From Bacteroidales bacterium (GTDB taxonomy: Bacteria > Bacteroidota > Bacteroidia > Bacteroidales > UBA932): 64,000 nt of DNA. Both the position numbers and the translations under genes were made by a program. The DNA lies in assembly GCA_017651465.1 (NCBI GenBank), contig JAGCCX010000022.1, positions 20,127 through 84,126 on the forward strand. The letters run 5' to 3'. Under the pieces are notes generated by a model that made no database searches, was not told where the DNA came from, and saw only the letters and a list, made by a program, of their open reading frames with translations. This document shows, in pieces, positions 26,450 to 34,093 of the stretch; the first letter of the stretch is position 1, and every line of letters starts with the position of its first letter.

Positions 26450-27982
26450 TTACCATCCAAGTACGGCCTCCCGGGAGGAATAGGGGGCGGCTTCTTCGGC
26501 GGTGAGGTATTTACCTTGCGCGCTGTGGCCGCTCAGCGGCTTGCCGGCGGAGTCGGTGCTGCCGTATTCTTTCCATCCCGATGTGGCGGTGGGCGTCGAG
26601 GGCGTGGGCGCGGGAGATGTGTACCAGCCCTTTGAGGCTATGACGCCGGACATCGAACAGTCGATAAATGTCACATTGTCAAACACTTTGCTGTCTCCTC
26701 CCGAGCGGGCAAGGTACATACTTCCGTCTTTGACGCCATCCTCGGCGGTAAGCTGGCAGTTGAGGAATACGAAGCCTTTGTCGGATGCGTTCTGTATTCG
26801 GGCCTGAACGATGTATCCGGCTGCACGGGCACGTATCTCGCAATCTTCGAACAGGCAGGCCTTGGGGTAGCCCCAGATGAAGTCGCAGTGCCCAGCGATC
26901 AGGCTCTTGTGTACCCATACCACACCCTTGCAGAGGAAGGTATCCTGGAACGACAGGAGCCTGCAGTTATCTATGGTCAGGCGGTGCTGGTTGGATCCGG
27001 AATTAAAATAGATGGCTTCGGCCTGGCCCTTGAGCTCCCCGAAGCTGTTCTCGAGGGTTAAGTCGCTGATAGTGAGAGCATCGCAGTTCTCCACAAGCAT
27101 CAGCGAGCGTCCGCCGGAAGTGGAAACGGCCGCTCCGGCCACGGGCCTGGAGCTCCGCGAGCCGCCGCTTCCCGGGCACCAGCTCTCGTTGTTGGGATAC
27201 GATATAACAGTGCCCGTGCTGGAGGCTCCTTTTATGGTAACCTTGTTCTTGTCACGCAGGAAAAGCGGCTCGTTGTAGGTTCCGGCGCCCACATCCACGG
27301 TGACTTCCACATCTTTGCCCAAAGAAGAGGCATAACTGAGAGCCCCCTGCACCGTGCAGAAGTCTCCGCTGCCGTCGGGACGCACCTTGAGATTGTTGCC
27401 GGAGGGCTTGGATTTGACCGTAAAGCTCCACTCGTCTTTGGCTATGCCCTTGTGCCCTTTGATGACTCCCTCGTCGATGGTTACATAGTACGAGCCTTCC
27501 CAGTTGAGCACTCCGTTGTGCAGATTGATAATGAGCGACTTATCTTTGATCCGGAGCGGAGTGTAATGCACTACCCTGTAGCGGCTTCCCGACTTGAGGG
27601 CGTCCATTGCGGTGTTGAATTTGGAGTCGGCGCCAATGGCTGCGCGCGGAACCATAGACCCGTCGGGCCGGATGCTGACCGATGCAAGGTCGGCCAGGTC
27701 GATGCGGTCGACTTCTTTTCCGTCGGAAGAGCAAACCGCTATCACTCCCTCGCTGCCGAGTTCGGGTGCGGTCTCAAGCGTGAGCACCAGCGGGGCGTCG
27801 ATGCATTGCCCCTTGACTTCGGGCTCGGGGTCCGGCTCCGGTTCGGGTTCGGGTTCCGGTTCTGGCTCGGGTTTGGGTACGACGGGCGTGTTATCGTCGG
27901 TCTTGCCTGAATCGGGATTCGCCTCGGGTTTGCAGCATATCGCAAAGCTGGCAAGCAGCAGGAGGGTGAGTGTGCGTTTCAT
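26450..27982 (-). CDS. Pectinesterase-like (CE8) lipoprotein
   Basis: 510 residues. Lipoprotein signal (LLLASFAICCKPEA). A Pro-Glu repeat linker of about 20 residues follows (27817-27875). Residues about 60-190 look like a beta-sandwich ending near the start of the right-handed beta-helix (about 195-490). CE8 signatures: KVRPDGSGDFCTVQGAL, LSFQDTFLCKG (first catalytic Asp region) and AGHCDFIWGYPKACLFEDCEI (second Asp). The usual substrate-binding YLGRPW is YLARSG here, a notable departure. It would remove methyl esters from pectin at the surface, or a related ester if the altered motif changes specificity. It is the last gene of a minus-strand run and lies only 3 bases after miaA. Confidence 0.85.
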   Translation of the reverse strand: MKRTLTLLLLASFAICCKPEANPDSGKTDDNTPVVPKPEPEPEPEPEPEPDPEPEVKGQCIDAPLVLTLETAPELGSEGVIAVCSSDGKEVDRIDLADLASVSIRPDGSMVPRAAIGADSKFNTAMDALKSGSRYRVVHYTPLRIKDKSLIINLHNGVLNWEGSYYVTIDEGVIKGHKGIAKDEWSFTVKSKPSGNNLKVRPDGSGDFCTVQGALSYASSLGKDVEVTVDVGAGTYNEPLFLRDKNKVTIKGASSTGTVISYPNNESWCPGSGGSRSSRPVAGAAVSTSGGRSLMLVENCDALTISDLTLENSFGELKGQAEAIYFNSGSNQHRLTIDNCRLLSFQDTFLCKGVVWVHKSLIAGHCDFIWGYPKACLFEDCEIRARAAGYIVQARIQNASDKGFVFLNCQLTAEDGVKDGSMYLARSGGDSKVFDNVTFIDCSMSGVIASKGWYTSPAPTPSTPTATSGWKEYGSTDSAGKPLSGHSAQGKYLTAEEAAPYSSREAVLGW

Positions 27983-27985
27983 ATC

Positions 27986-28924
27986 TTAAACTTCTGTCCA
28001 GTGAATGCAGATGCCGCTTCGTTCCATACCGCGGAACCAGGTCATCTGGCGTTTTGCAAATTGGTGGATGGCTGTGGCAAGGCGCTCGCGCATAGTGGCG
28101 TAGTCCATCTGCCCAAGCAGGTAGAGAGTAACGAACCTGTACTCAAGTCCGTAGCTGATAAGGGTTTGGGCCGGTATGCCGCGCTTTAGCAGCGCCCTGA
28201 CTTCATCGACCATTCCTTCCTCCAGGCGGGCGTCGAGCCGGGCATCTATGCGAGCGTTCCTGACTTCCCTGCTGACCAGGGTTCCTATGAAGTAGGTCCT
28301 GAGCGCCGCCAGATCCCCGTTGGGTTCGTACAAGTCGAGGTCCACTGCGCCGGGATACGTTGTGACGGGGGCGGAAAGGGGCTTCTTGCTCAGAAAGTCG
28401 TAGCTGCAGGTAACGGCGCTGATGTACAGTCCGGTGCCTCCGCACAGAATGGGGAAGGCGCCCCGGCCGCGAATGTCTTCCATCGCCCTTGCAAAGTCCT
28501 GCTGAAAGCGGTACACATTGTATTGCGTGCCCGGTTCGGCAATGTCTATCAGATGATACGGTACCGAGCCGTATTCGCACAGGTCTTTGCCCGTGCCTAT
28601 GTCCATTCCGCGGTACACCTGACGTGAATCGGCAGAAATAATCTCGCAGCTGATGCCCTTGGGGGCGCCGGGCTCTCCGGAAGGAACTTTGACTCCCGAA
28701 GAGGGAGGGGACCCGCTTGCGGGGAGGGTTCCTTCCGGGGTGTCCGGAGCCTCCAAGGCAAGCGCCTTCGCGAGTTTTACGGCATACTTGGTCTTGCCGG
28801 ACGCCGTAGGCCCCAGCACGCATATCAGGTCAATCGAGCCGGATAAAATGGCGCGGCGCAACTCCTCGACGTCGATTACCTCGGCCGAGGGCAGCGCGGC
28901 AACTATGTTCTTAACTCTTTGCAT
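27986..28924 (-). CDS. miaA: tRNA dimethylallyltransferase MiaA with in-frame insertion
   Basis: 312 residues. Transfers the dimethylallyl group to A37 of tRNAs reading U-starting codons. Motifs: ICVLGPTASGKTKYAVKLAKAL (P-loop, about 35-55), EIISADSRQVYRGMDIGTGK, YHLIDI, VYRFQQDFARAM, PILCGGTGLYISAV and the C-terminal QFAKRQMTWFRG. Between the P-loop helix and the EIISADSRQ strand, about 30-35 extra residues (about 56-90, rich in Pro/Gly/Ser) are encoded by a palindromic repeat; normal MiaA has only one or two residues there. The frame is intact, so the enzyme is probably still made. Its start overlaps the end of nth by 14 bases. Confidence 0.95.
   Translation of the reverse strand: MQRVKNIVAALPSAEVIDVEELRRAILSGSIDLICVLGPTASGKTKYAVKLAKALALEAPDTPEGTLPASGSPPSSGVKVPSGEPGAPKGISCEIISADSRQVYRGMDIGTGKDLCEYGSVPYHLIDIAEPGTQYNVYRFQQDFARAMEDIRGRGAFPILCGGTGLYISAVTCSYDFLSKKPLSAPVTTYPGAVDLDLYEPNGDLAALRTYFIGTLVSREVRNARIDARLDARLEEGMVDEVRALLKRGIPAQTLISYGLEYRFVTLYLLGQMDYATMRERLATAIHQFAKRQMTWFRGMERSGICIHWTEV
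28664..28751. repeat. Palindromic repeat element, copy in miaA
   Basis: About 88 bases bounded by inverted repeats: CCGGAAGGAAC at 28677-28687 pairs with GTTCCTTCCGG at 28728-28738, and the arms extend outward with mismatches to about 28664 and 28751. The centre (GGGAGGGGACCCGC...GCGGGGAGGG, 28703-28728) matches the centre of the intergenic copy at 17838-17862. Confidence 0.7.
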
Positions 28925-29552
28925 TGCGTGAAAAATAAGCGCAGAAGCCGCTCAGGCCGCACTCTCCGCATTTAGGAGCGCGTGCGGTGCAGACGTAACG
29001 GCCGTGCAGGATTAACCAATGATGAGAAACGGCGCGGTCGCACACCTGGATATGCTTCTCCAGGTCTTTCTCCACCTCGTAAGGAGTCTTGCCGCGCGAG
29101 AGGCCCAGCCTGTGGCTCACGCGGAACACGTGGGTATCGACGGCGATGACGGGCTCCTGGAATACGATCGACGCCACCACGTTTGCCGTCTTGCGTCCGA
29201 CTCCGGGCAGGGTCATCAGCTCCTGCACGGTGCCGGGAACCGCCCCTCCGAAGTCGCTTAAGATTTTCTCTGCCAGCCCCTTCAGGTGCGCCGCCTTGCT
29301 GTTGGGGTAGGATACGCTGCGTATGCACTCAAGTATGTCTTCGGTGGATGCGGCGGCAAGATGCTTGACCGTGGGGAAGCGCCTGAACAGCTCCGGCGTG
29401 ACCATATTGACCCGCTTGTCGGTGCACTGGGCCGACAGGACCACCGACACAATGAGCTGGTACGGGTCGGCGAAGACCAGTTCGCTCTGTGCCACCGGAA
29501 CGTTCTCCTTGAACCAGGCCACTACGGCCTCATATCGTTGTGCTTTAGTCAT
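28911..29552 (-). CDS. nth: Endonuclease III (DNA glycosylase/AP lyase)
   Basis: 213 residues, standard length. Removes oxidised pyrimidines and cuts the abasic site. It has the helix-hairpin-helix LPGVGRKTANVV (catalytic Lys, about 118-129), VDTHVFRVSHRLGL (catalytic Asp about 139) and the four-cysteine [4Fe-4S] loop at the C-terminus (C-x6-C-x2-C-x5-C, in CTARAPKCGECGLSGFC). Its start overlaps the stop of the upstream envelope gene by 8 bases, and its end overlaps the miaA start. Confidence 0.97.
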   Translation of the reverse strand: MTKAQRYEAVVAWFKENVPVAQSELVFADPYQLIVSVVLSAQCTDKRVNMVTPELFRRFPTVKHLAAASTEDILECIRSVSYPNSKAAHLKGLAEKILSDFGGAVPGTVQELMTLPGVGRKTANVVASIVFQEPVIAVDTHVFRVSHRLGLSRGKTPYEVEKDLEKHIQVCDRAVSHHWLILHGRYVCTARAPKCGECGLSGFCAYFSRNAKS

Positions 29553-30342
29553 AATCGTTCAATATATCGCCAAGCAGGGCGCGGAGTTTTTCGCCGAAAG
29601 CTATCGGGCCGTTGGTGTTGTTCTTGTGCACCAGGAAGGCGTTACGCTCCTGGTTCCCCATCAGGGTGTAGTCGAGGGCAATACCGCCTCCCAAAATCCC
29701 CGAAACCCAGTATCCGCCCAGCAGGTTGGCCACTATGAGCCCCAGCGATGCGGCGTTCAGGCCGGCGGAGAGCAGTCCCTCGCCGTATGCCTCGTTGTAG
29801 AAGTGGGCGAGCGGAGGCACGAACGAGAGAATCATTGAGGTTTTTTCCGATTTCACCCTCGGGTGCCCTTCGTACAACTTCAGAAGTTCTCCAAGGCGCG
29901 GGCAGGTGCCGTTCCAGCTGATGCAGCGGGCTGCGTAAATCTCCGACTCGTCGTAGCGTCCGCAGTAGGCAAGCGCAAGGGCGTGAAGCAGCAGCACGTC
30001 CTGAGTAAGGGGCTCCACTTCTTCAACCATAGCCGCCGCCTGCTCGAATTCTCCGCCCATAAAGCGGCAGAGCTCCTGCTGGAAAAGCACTTCCTGTCTC
30101 TCCTCGGGAGTGAGGGCGAACATCCTCACGCGGGCGAGGGTGGACGACGCCTCGGCGTAGCGGCCAAGGGCCTTGTAACAGCGCGCCTTGGCCATAAGTG
30201 CAGCGTTCGCCTCCTCCAGGGATGCCCCGGAGTAAACGGCCCGCTCGTACTCTACGGCGAGTTCTTCCCAATCCTGCGCCCTACTTGAATACAGAGCGGA
30301 GAGGAATATGGATATTATACAGAACAGCCGTATCCTGAGCAT
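29545..30342 (-). CDS. Hypothetical envelope protein, TPR-like with C-terminal membrane hairpin
   Basis: 265 residues. Signal peptide (LFCIISIFLSALYSSRAQ). Residues about 25-165 are helical with a TPR-like spacing (AKARCYKALGRYAEASSTL, HALALAYCGRYDESEIYAARC). Residues about 170-230 hold two hydrophobic helices (SMILSFVPPLAHFYNEAYGEGLLSAGLNAASLG). This end resembles the end of the next gene upstream (PGAGKIYAGKLGEGVSAFLL), so the two are likely distant paralogues. The start overlaps the upstream gene by 62 bases, and no later Met would keep the signal peptide. No function is known to me. Confidence 0.75.
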   Translation of the reverse strand: MLRIRLFCIISIFLSALYSSRAQDWEELAVEYERAVYSGASLEEANAALMAKARCYKALGRYAEASSTLARVRMFALTPEERQEVLFQQELCRFMGGEFEQAAAMVEEVEPLTQDVLLLHALALAYCGRYDESEIYAARCISWNGTCPRLGELLKLYEGHPRVKSEKTSMILSFVPPLAHFYNEAYGEGLLSAGLNAASLGLIVANLLGGYWVSGILGGGIALDYTLMGNQERNAFLVHKNNTNGPIAFGEKLRALLGDILNDYD

Positions 30343-31657
30343 CTTTGAGGTTTGAATTATAAATACTTACCGACATATAACTGCCGTATATGTTGCCTAT
30401 GTACAGGAACGCGCCCAGCAGTCCCGGTACTATGGTTTTCCAATTGGCGGGCCCGTCCTTGACCCAGTGCTCCGCGGTGATGGCTCCGAATACTCCGGTT
30501 AGCAGGAAGGCCGATACTCCCTCGCCCAGTTTGCCCGCGTAAATCTTGCCCGCACCGGGGATTATGGCCGACGCTATGGCGGCTACCGCAGGGCTTTTGG
30601 CGCGTTTTACATAGCGCGAGTCGTATATTCCGCACAGTGTGTGCTCGGCTTCCTGGAGGGCGAAGTCGTTGAATGCAAAGCTCGCACTGGCTTGCTTGAA
30701 GGCATCCGGGTCGTCCCTCAGGAGGGCGAGTCCTGAGAGCTGAAGGTCGCGCAGCTCGGTGTAGGGGCCGTCGTAGCTCTTGAGGCCGGCCACAGGGGTG
30801 GTGAAGTCGCCCATATGGGCGGAGACTGCAGCGGAGTAAAAGAGGGAGCGGTCGTAGAAAAATGACTCCCTGGGTATGCTTTGGAAGTATTGCCGGGCCT
30901 GGGGGAGTTGCTTGAGGTTGTAGTTTGCCCAGCCGCGGAGGAAGGAGAGGGTATCGGAGGGGGTAAAGCAGGGGGACGAAACCAGTTTGAGTGCGTCTTG
31001 CTTTAGGTCGTTGTCTATTAGGTACAGGGCAAATTCGTAGTCGGCGGAGATATTTTTGGTCGCTGACGGTATTCCGGGCGCCTCCCGTTCGTAAGGGCCA
31101 AGGTCGGCTCCCGGAATGCCGTCAGCAGCCCCTTCGCCAGTGACAGCGCCTGGTGCCTGACGGCTACTCCCGTTCGTAAGGGCCAAGGTCGTAGCCGTCA
31201 GGGCTCCGGCGCCAGTACTCTCGTTCGTAAGGGCCAAGGTCGTAGCCGTCAGGGCCCCGGCGCCAGTACTCCCGTTCGTCAGGGCCCTATGGGTGTATGC
31301 TTCCGGGCCTTCTTCGATGCCGAGAGGGGGACGGGGGAGGCTGTAGTCGGCGGTACCTATCTTGGAGGCCCTGAGCAGCCTGTCCGATGTGGCGAGTATG
31401 CCTCGTACGGGCCCTATTTCCCGTACGGCCTGCCGCAGGAACAGTACGTTGGGAGGATTGTAGTAGTTGTGTCCCAGAATCTGCCGTCCTATCGTTATGG
31501 CGGCTTTTTCAATGCCGTTGGCGCTTTTCGGGAAAGTTTCCCTGACTGTCAGGGAGTCGAAGTCTGCGTGCAGCATAAGATCCCGCTCCTGCTGGGCACA
31601 AAGGGGGGTGGAGGCCAGCAGCAGCAAGTATGCGGCAGCTATGAGAGGCCTGTTCAT
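30281..31657 (-). CDS. Hypothetical envelope protein, TPR-like, with repeat-encoded insert
   Basis: 458 residues. Signal peptide (AAYLLLLASTPLCAQ). The region about 205-330 is helical and TPR-like (LRGWANYNLKQLPQARQYFQ). The C-terminus has hydrophobic helices with an IIPGAGKIYAGKLGEGVSAF motif of the kind found in small Bacteroidetes membrane proteins near TM2 genes. Residues about 120-200 are Ala/Thr/Gly-rich low complexity encoded by GC-rich repeats: a 17-residue tandem (TLALTNxSTGAGALTAT) and a separate palindromic element. Without that insert it would have about 380 residues. It overlaps the LolA-like gene by 4 bases. Function unknown. Confidence 0.75.
   Translation of the reverse strand: MNRPLIAAAYLLLLASTPLCAQQERDLMLHADFDSLTVRETFPKSANGIEKAAITIGRQILGHNYYNPPNVLFLRQAVREIGPVRGILATSDRLLRASKIGTADYSLPRPPLGIEEGPEAYTHRALTNGSTGAGALTATTLALTNESTGAGALTATTLALTNGSSRQAPGAVTGEGAADGIPGADLGPYEREAPGIPSATKNISADYEFALYLIDNDLKQDALKLVSSPCFTPSDTLSFLRGWANYNLKQLPQARQYFQSIPRESFFYDRSLFYSAAVSAHMGDFTTPVAGLKSYDGPYTELRDLQLSGLALLRDDPDAFKQASASFAFNDFALQEAEHTLCGIYDSRYVKRAKSPAVAAIASAIIPGAGKIYAGKLGEGVSAFLLTGVFGAITAEHWVKDGPANWKTIVPGLLGAFLYIGNIYGSYMSVSIYNSNLKDAQDTAVLYNIHIPLRSVFK
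31062..31126. repeat. Palindromic repeat element in envelope gene
   Basis: 65 bases. GCTGACGGTATTCCGGG at 31062-31078 pairs with CCCGGAATGCCGTCAGC at 31110-31126, 16 of 17 positions complementary. The loop holds CCTCCCGTTCGTAAGGGCC (31081-31099), whose complement carries the ACGGGAGG found in the trmB and trmB-galE copies. It encodes residues about 178-199 of the host gene. Confidence 0.7.
31168..31286. repeat. 51-base tandem repeat, 2.3 copies, in envelope gene
   Basis: Copies start at 31168, 31219 and 31270 (the last one partial). Each begins TCyCGTTCGTAAGGGCC and differs at only one or two bases. The first copy also forms a hairpin, GACGGCTAC (31159-31167) against GTAGCCGTC (31191-31199). 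The period is 17 codons, so the frame is kept. Confidence 0.85.
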
Positions 31658-32355
31658 CGGGAGGCCTCGGGGAGTTTCATAGGGGTAGCGTCGGCGGGTA
31701 CCTGGAAAGAGAAGGCAGGGTCGTCCACATCCACCTTTACGGAGGAGTAGATGGTCCTTACCACGGAAGAGTCCTTGCCCTCGCCGAAGTTGATGTCGGT
31801 CATACGCAGCGGCAGGGTCAAGCGCCCGAAACGCTTATAATCAGAGAGATATTTCTTGCTGAGAAGCTTCCCGCCGGCGTCGGTGTAGGCGCAATATATG
31901 GGGAGATAATCCTCATACACAATTTCTACCGCAGGGCGGGAAGGGTCCGCTGCGGCGAAAGTCTTTTTGATTAAGCCGTCCTCGCGTGTGCTGGACGTCT
32001 GTTTGTAGCCGTAAGCTCCAAGTCCGAGGTCGTCGATGCGTCCGCTCATAAAGAGCCACAGCAGGTCTGTGCTCGAACTAAGTTCGGAGTCGGTCTTGGT
32101 CATTACCTCGTTGGTGCCAGGGTAATACACCTGCATCTCACCCTTGGTGTTGGTGACCATATAATAGGCCCTGGGGCTACGGAAATAAGTCACCAGGCGT
32201 CCATTGCCGTTGCAATAGACGCTCTTGGTGACTGTAGCAACTTTGCCGCCCGCCACGGACTTGATTTGCACGTCGGCGCTTACCTTCCTCTGCGCGTGCA
32301 GGGGAAGTACGGCCGCGGCGAGCAGCAAAGTGATTATGGTTCTACCTAAGTTCAA
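31654..32355 (-). CDS. LolA-like outer-membrane lipoprotein-sorting protein
   Basis: 233 residues. Signal peptide (LLLAAAVLPLHAQ). The rest is beta-rich and fits the LolA/LolB half-barrel seen in Bacteroidetes sorting proteins: GRLVTYFRSPRAYYMVTNTKGEMQVYYPGTNEV near the centre and SYSDYKRFG-like strands later (KYLSDYKRFGRLTLPLRMTDI). It would shuttle lipoproteins or a related hydrophobic ligand through the periplasm. It lies 3 bases after the TM2 gene and overlaps the following gene by 4 bases. Confidence 0.7.
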   Translation of the reverse strand: MNLGRTIITLLLAAAVLPLHAQRKVSADVQIKSVAGGKVATVTKSVYCNGNGRLVTYFRSPRAYYMVTNTKGEMQVYYPGTNEVMTKTDSELSSSTDLLWLFMSGRIDDLGLGAYGYKQTSSTREDGLIKKTFAAADPSRPAVEIVYEDYLPIYCAYTDAGGKLLSKKYLSDYKRFGRLTLPLRMTDINFGEGKDSSVVRTIYSSVKVDVDDPAFSFQVPADATPMKLPEASR

Positions 32356-32358
32356 GGA

Positions 32359-32769
32359 TTAGATCCACATAAAGAATTTACGGTTGTTGATATACTGGCC
32401 GATATCGTTGTTGATCGTGCCGATTATAAGCATAACCAGGTCAACAGTGGGGACGATACCGAAGATACCGGCGAAGGTAAACGTGTAGATGGCCCACATA
32501 GCAGGTGAGGTGCCCATGTAGTGACGGTGGATACCGAAACCACCCAGAAGGAAGTTGAGTACGAGTGCAACGGCGGGTTGGATTTCACTCTTGCTCACGG
32601 TAGGCAGGTTGGCTGCGAGGGGAGCAGCTTCTGCAACCTCAATGGTTAATACCTCCTCGGCGTTCTCGATGAGAGCGTCGATAGCGTTGTTGTCAACTTT
32701 GTAGTTGGCGGCGTTTGCAGCGATGGCCATGCCAAAGACTGCAGCAATGATAAGAACTAATTTTTTCAT
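32359..32769 (-). CDS. TM2-domain membrane protein
   Basis: 136 residues. An N-terminal signal-like helix (LVLIIAAVFGMAIAANA). A TM2 domain follows at about 67-120, with the typical LLGGFGIHRHYMG turn between two membrane helices and a VDLVMLIIG second helix. Function is not established. This gene is less GC-rich than its neighbours, and it holds the only two CATG sites found in the first 50.8 kb. It heads the LolA-like / envelope / nth / miaA run and has no strong promoter consensus that I can see in the 24 bases before it. Confidence 0.85.
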   Translation of the reverse strand: MKKLVLIIAAVFGMAIAANAANYKVDNNAIDALIENAEEVLTIEVAEAAPLAANLPTVSKSEIQPAVALVLNFLLGGFGIHRHYMGTSPAMWAIYTFTFAGIFGIVPTVDLVMLIIGTINNDIGQYINNRKFFMWI

Positions 32770-32793
32770 AATATAAAGAATGAATTAAAAAAG

Positions 32794-33978
32794 TTATTTC
32801 AGGATAGCGTCGGCCAATGCATCCATTGCGGGGAAATCCTCGCGGTGCATACGGCTGCGAATGGTCACCATCGGCTCCACGATCTCTATTTCTTTCATAG
32901 CGCCGAGCAATTCTTTCATCACCCTTCCGGCACTGGGGGCCCAGGATCCGTTCTCCAGCAGTCCCACCTTCTTGCGCTGCCAGCCCTTGATCTGCAGGCG
33001 GTGCAGGAATTCGTACATAGGGGTGAACAGGCCGGCGTCGTACGAAGCGGCGGCGAGTATTATCTTGGGGTAGCGGAACGCATCCTCCACGTTCTCGGCG
33101 ATGTCGGTGCGGCTCAGGTCGCTTACCACCACCTTGCCTGCGCCCTTGGTACGGAGTATCTGGGCCAGCATCTCTGCGGCGGCCAGGGTGCCTCCGTGGA
33201 TGGATGCGCAGGCTATGAAGATGCCTTCCGATTCACTGTCATAGCGGCTCCAGACGTCGTACAGATGGATGTATTCCTGCAGGTTGTCTTCCAGCAGGGG
33301 GCCGTGCAGGGGGCGTATCGCCTTGATGGGGAGAGCGGCGGCCTTCTTGAGGAGCTGCTGCACCTGGGTGCCGTATTTACCTACGATGTTGAAGTAGTAG
33401 CGCCGTGCCTCGCAGGCCCAGTCGTCGTCATCGCGGCCGTAGAATCCGCACTTGCCCAGGGCGCCGAACTTGCCGAAGCCGTCTGCGCTGTAAAGCACTC
33501 CGTCGGCATCGTCGAAACTCACCATAACCTCGGGCCAGTGCACCATAGGGGCGGCCACAAAGTGCAGCGTGTGGGTGCCGAGGGGCAGGGTGTCCCCCTC
33601 TTTGATGGCTAGGGTGCGGCCCTCCAGCTTGATATCCGGGAAGAACTGGGGCAGCATCCTGAGAGCCTGCGCGCTGGCAACCAGCGTTACGGAAGGATAG
33701 TAACGCAGCGCCTTTGCAATGAGGGCCGAATGGTCCGGCTCCATATGATGGACCACCAGATAGTCGGGTTCGCGCCCCGCAAGGGCTTCGTTGAGGTTGG
33801 CGAGCCATTCTGTGCCCTTGCGGGCGTCGGAAGTGTCGAGGATTGCTATTTTGGAGTCGCGTATGAGGTAGGAGTTGTAAGACACTCCTTCCGGCACAAC
33901 ATATTGACTTTCAAACAGATCGATGTCAAGGTCGTCTGAGCCGATATAGAATACTTTTTCGCTTAGCTGGCGTACCAT
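32794..33978 (-). CDS. A-type flavoprotein / flavodiiron protein (FprA family)
   Basis: 394 residues from ATG 33978 (MVRQLSEKVFYIG); a further in-frame ATG at 34035 would place the start upstream of the promoter. N-terminal metallo-beta-lactamase domain with the diiron ligands HHMEPDH (about residues 81-87), H in PMVHWPE, D in YSADGFGKFG and H in IRPLHGP. C-terminal flavodoxin domain from about 255 (GIFIACASIHGGTLAAAE, then VGLLENGSWAPSAG). These enzymes reduce oxygen to water or nitric oxide to nitrous oxide and protect anaerobes. It is probably a single-gene unit with its own promoter. Confidence 0.95.
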   Translation of the reverse strand: MVRQLSEKVFYIGSDDLDIDLFESQYVVPEGVSYNSYLIRDSKIAILDTSDARKGTEWLANLNEALAGREPDYLVVHHMEPDHSALIAKALRYYPSVTLVASAQALRMLPQFFPDIKLEGRTLAIKEGDTLPLGTHTLHFVAAPMVHWPEVMVSFDDADGVLYSADGFGKFGALGKCGFYGRDDDDWACEARRYYFNIVGKYGTQVQQLLKKAAALPIKAIRPLHGPLLEDNLQEYIHLYDVWSRYDSESEGIFIACASIHGGTLAAAEMLAQILRTKGAGKVVVSDLSRTDIAENVEDAFRYPKIILAAASYDAGLFTPMYEFLHRLQIKGWQRKKVGLLENGSWAPSAGRVMKELLGAMKEIEIVEPMVTIRSRMHREDFPAMDALADAILK

Positions 33979-34006
33979 TAGTGTGGTTTGTTGTTTTTGT
34001 AAAAAA

Positions 34007-34038
34007 CAAATGTACTGAAAAAAAGAAATAATCACAAA
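34007..34038 (-). promoter_or_regulatory. Promoter of the flavodiiron gene
   Basis: Read on the minus strand: TTTG (34038-34035), 20 bases, TACATTTG (34014-34007). The leader to ATG 33978 is about 20 bases, and the box supports the shorter start. Confidence 0.65.
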
Positions 34039-34093
34039 ATTCCGGCCAAGAATGCGCTTTCTGCGCCGTTCTGGCTGCGGTACAATGCAAGTT

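Noticed and set aside
27817-27875. Pro-Glu repeat as a mobile or palindromic repeat element
   Set aside because: It is simple codon repetition encoding a flexible linker behind a lipoprotein signal, as is common; it has no inverted ends. The Pro/Gly linker at 42214-42292 is the same kind of thing.
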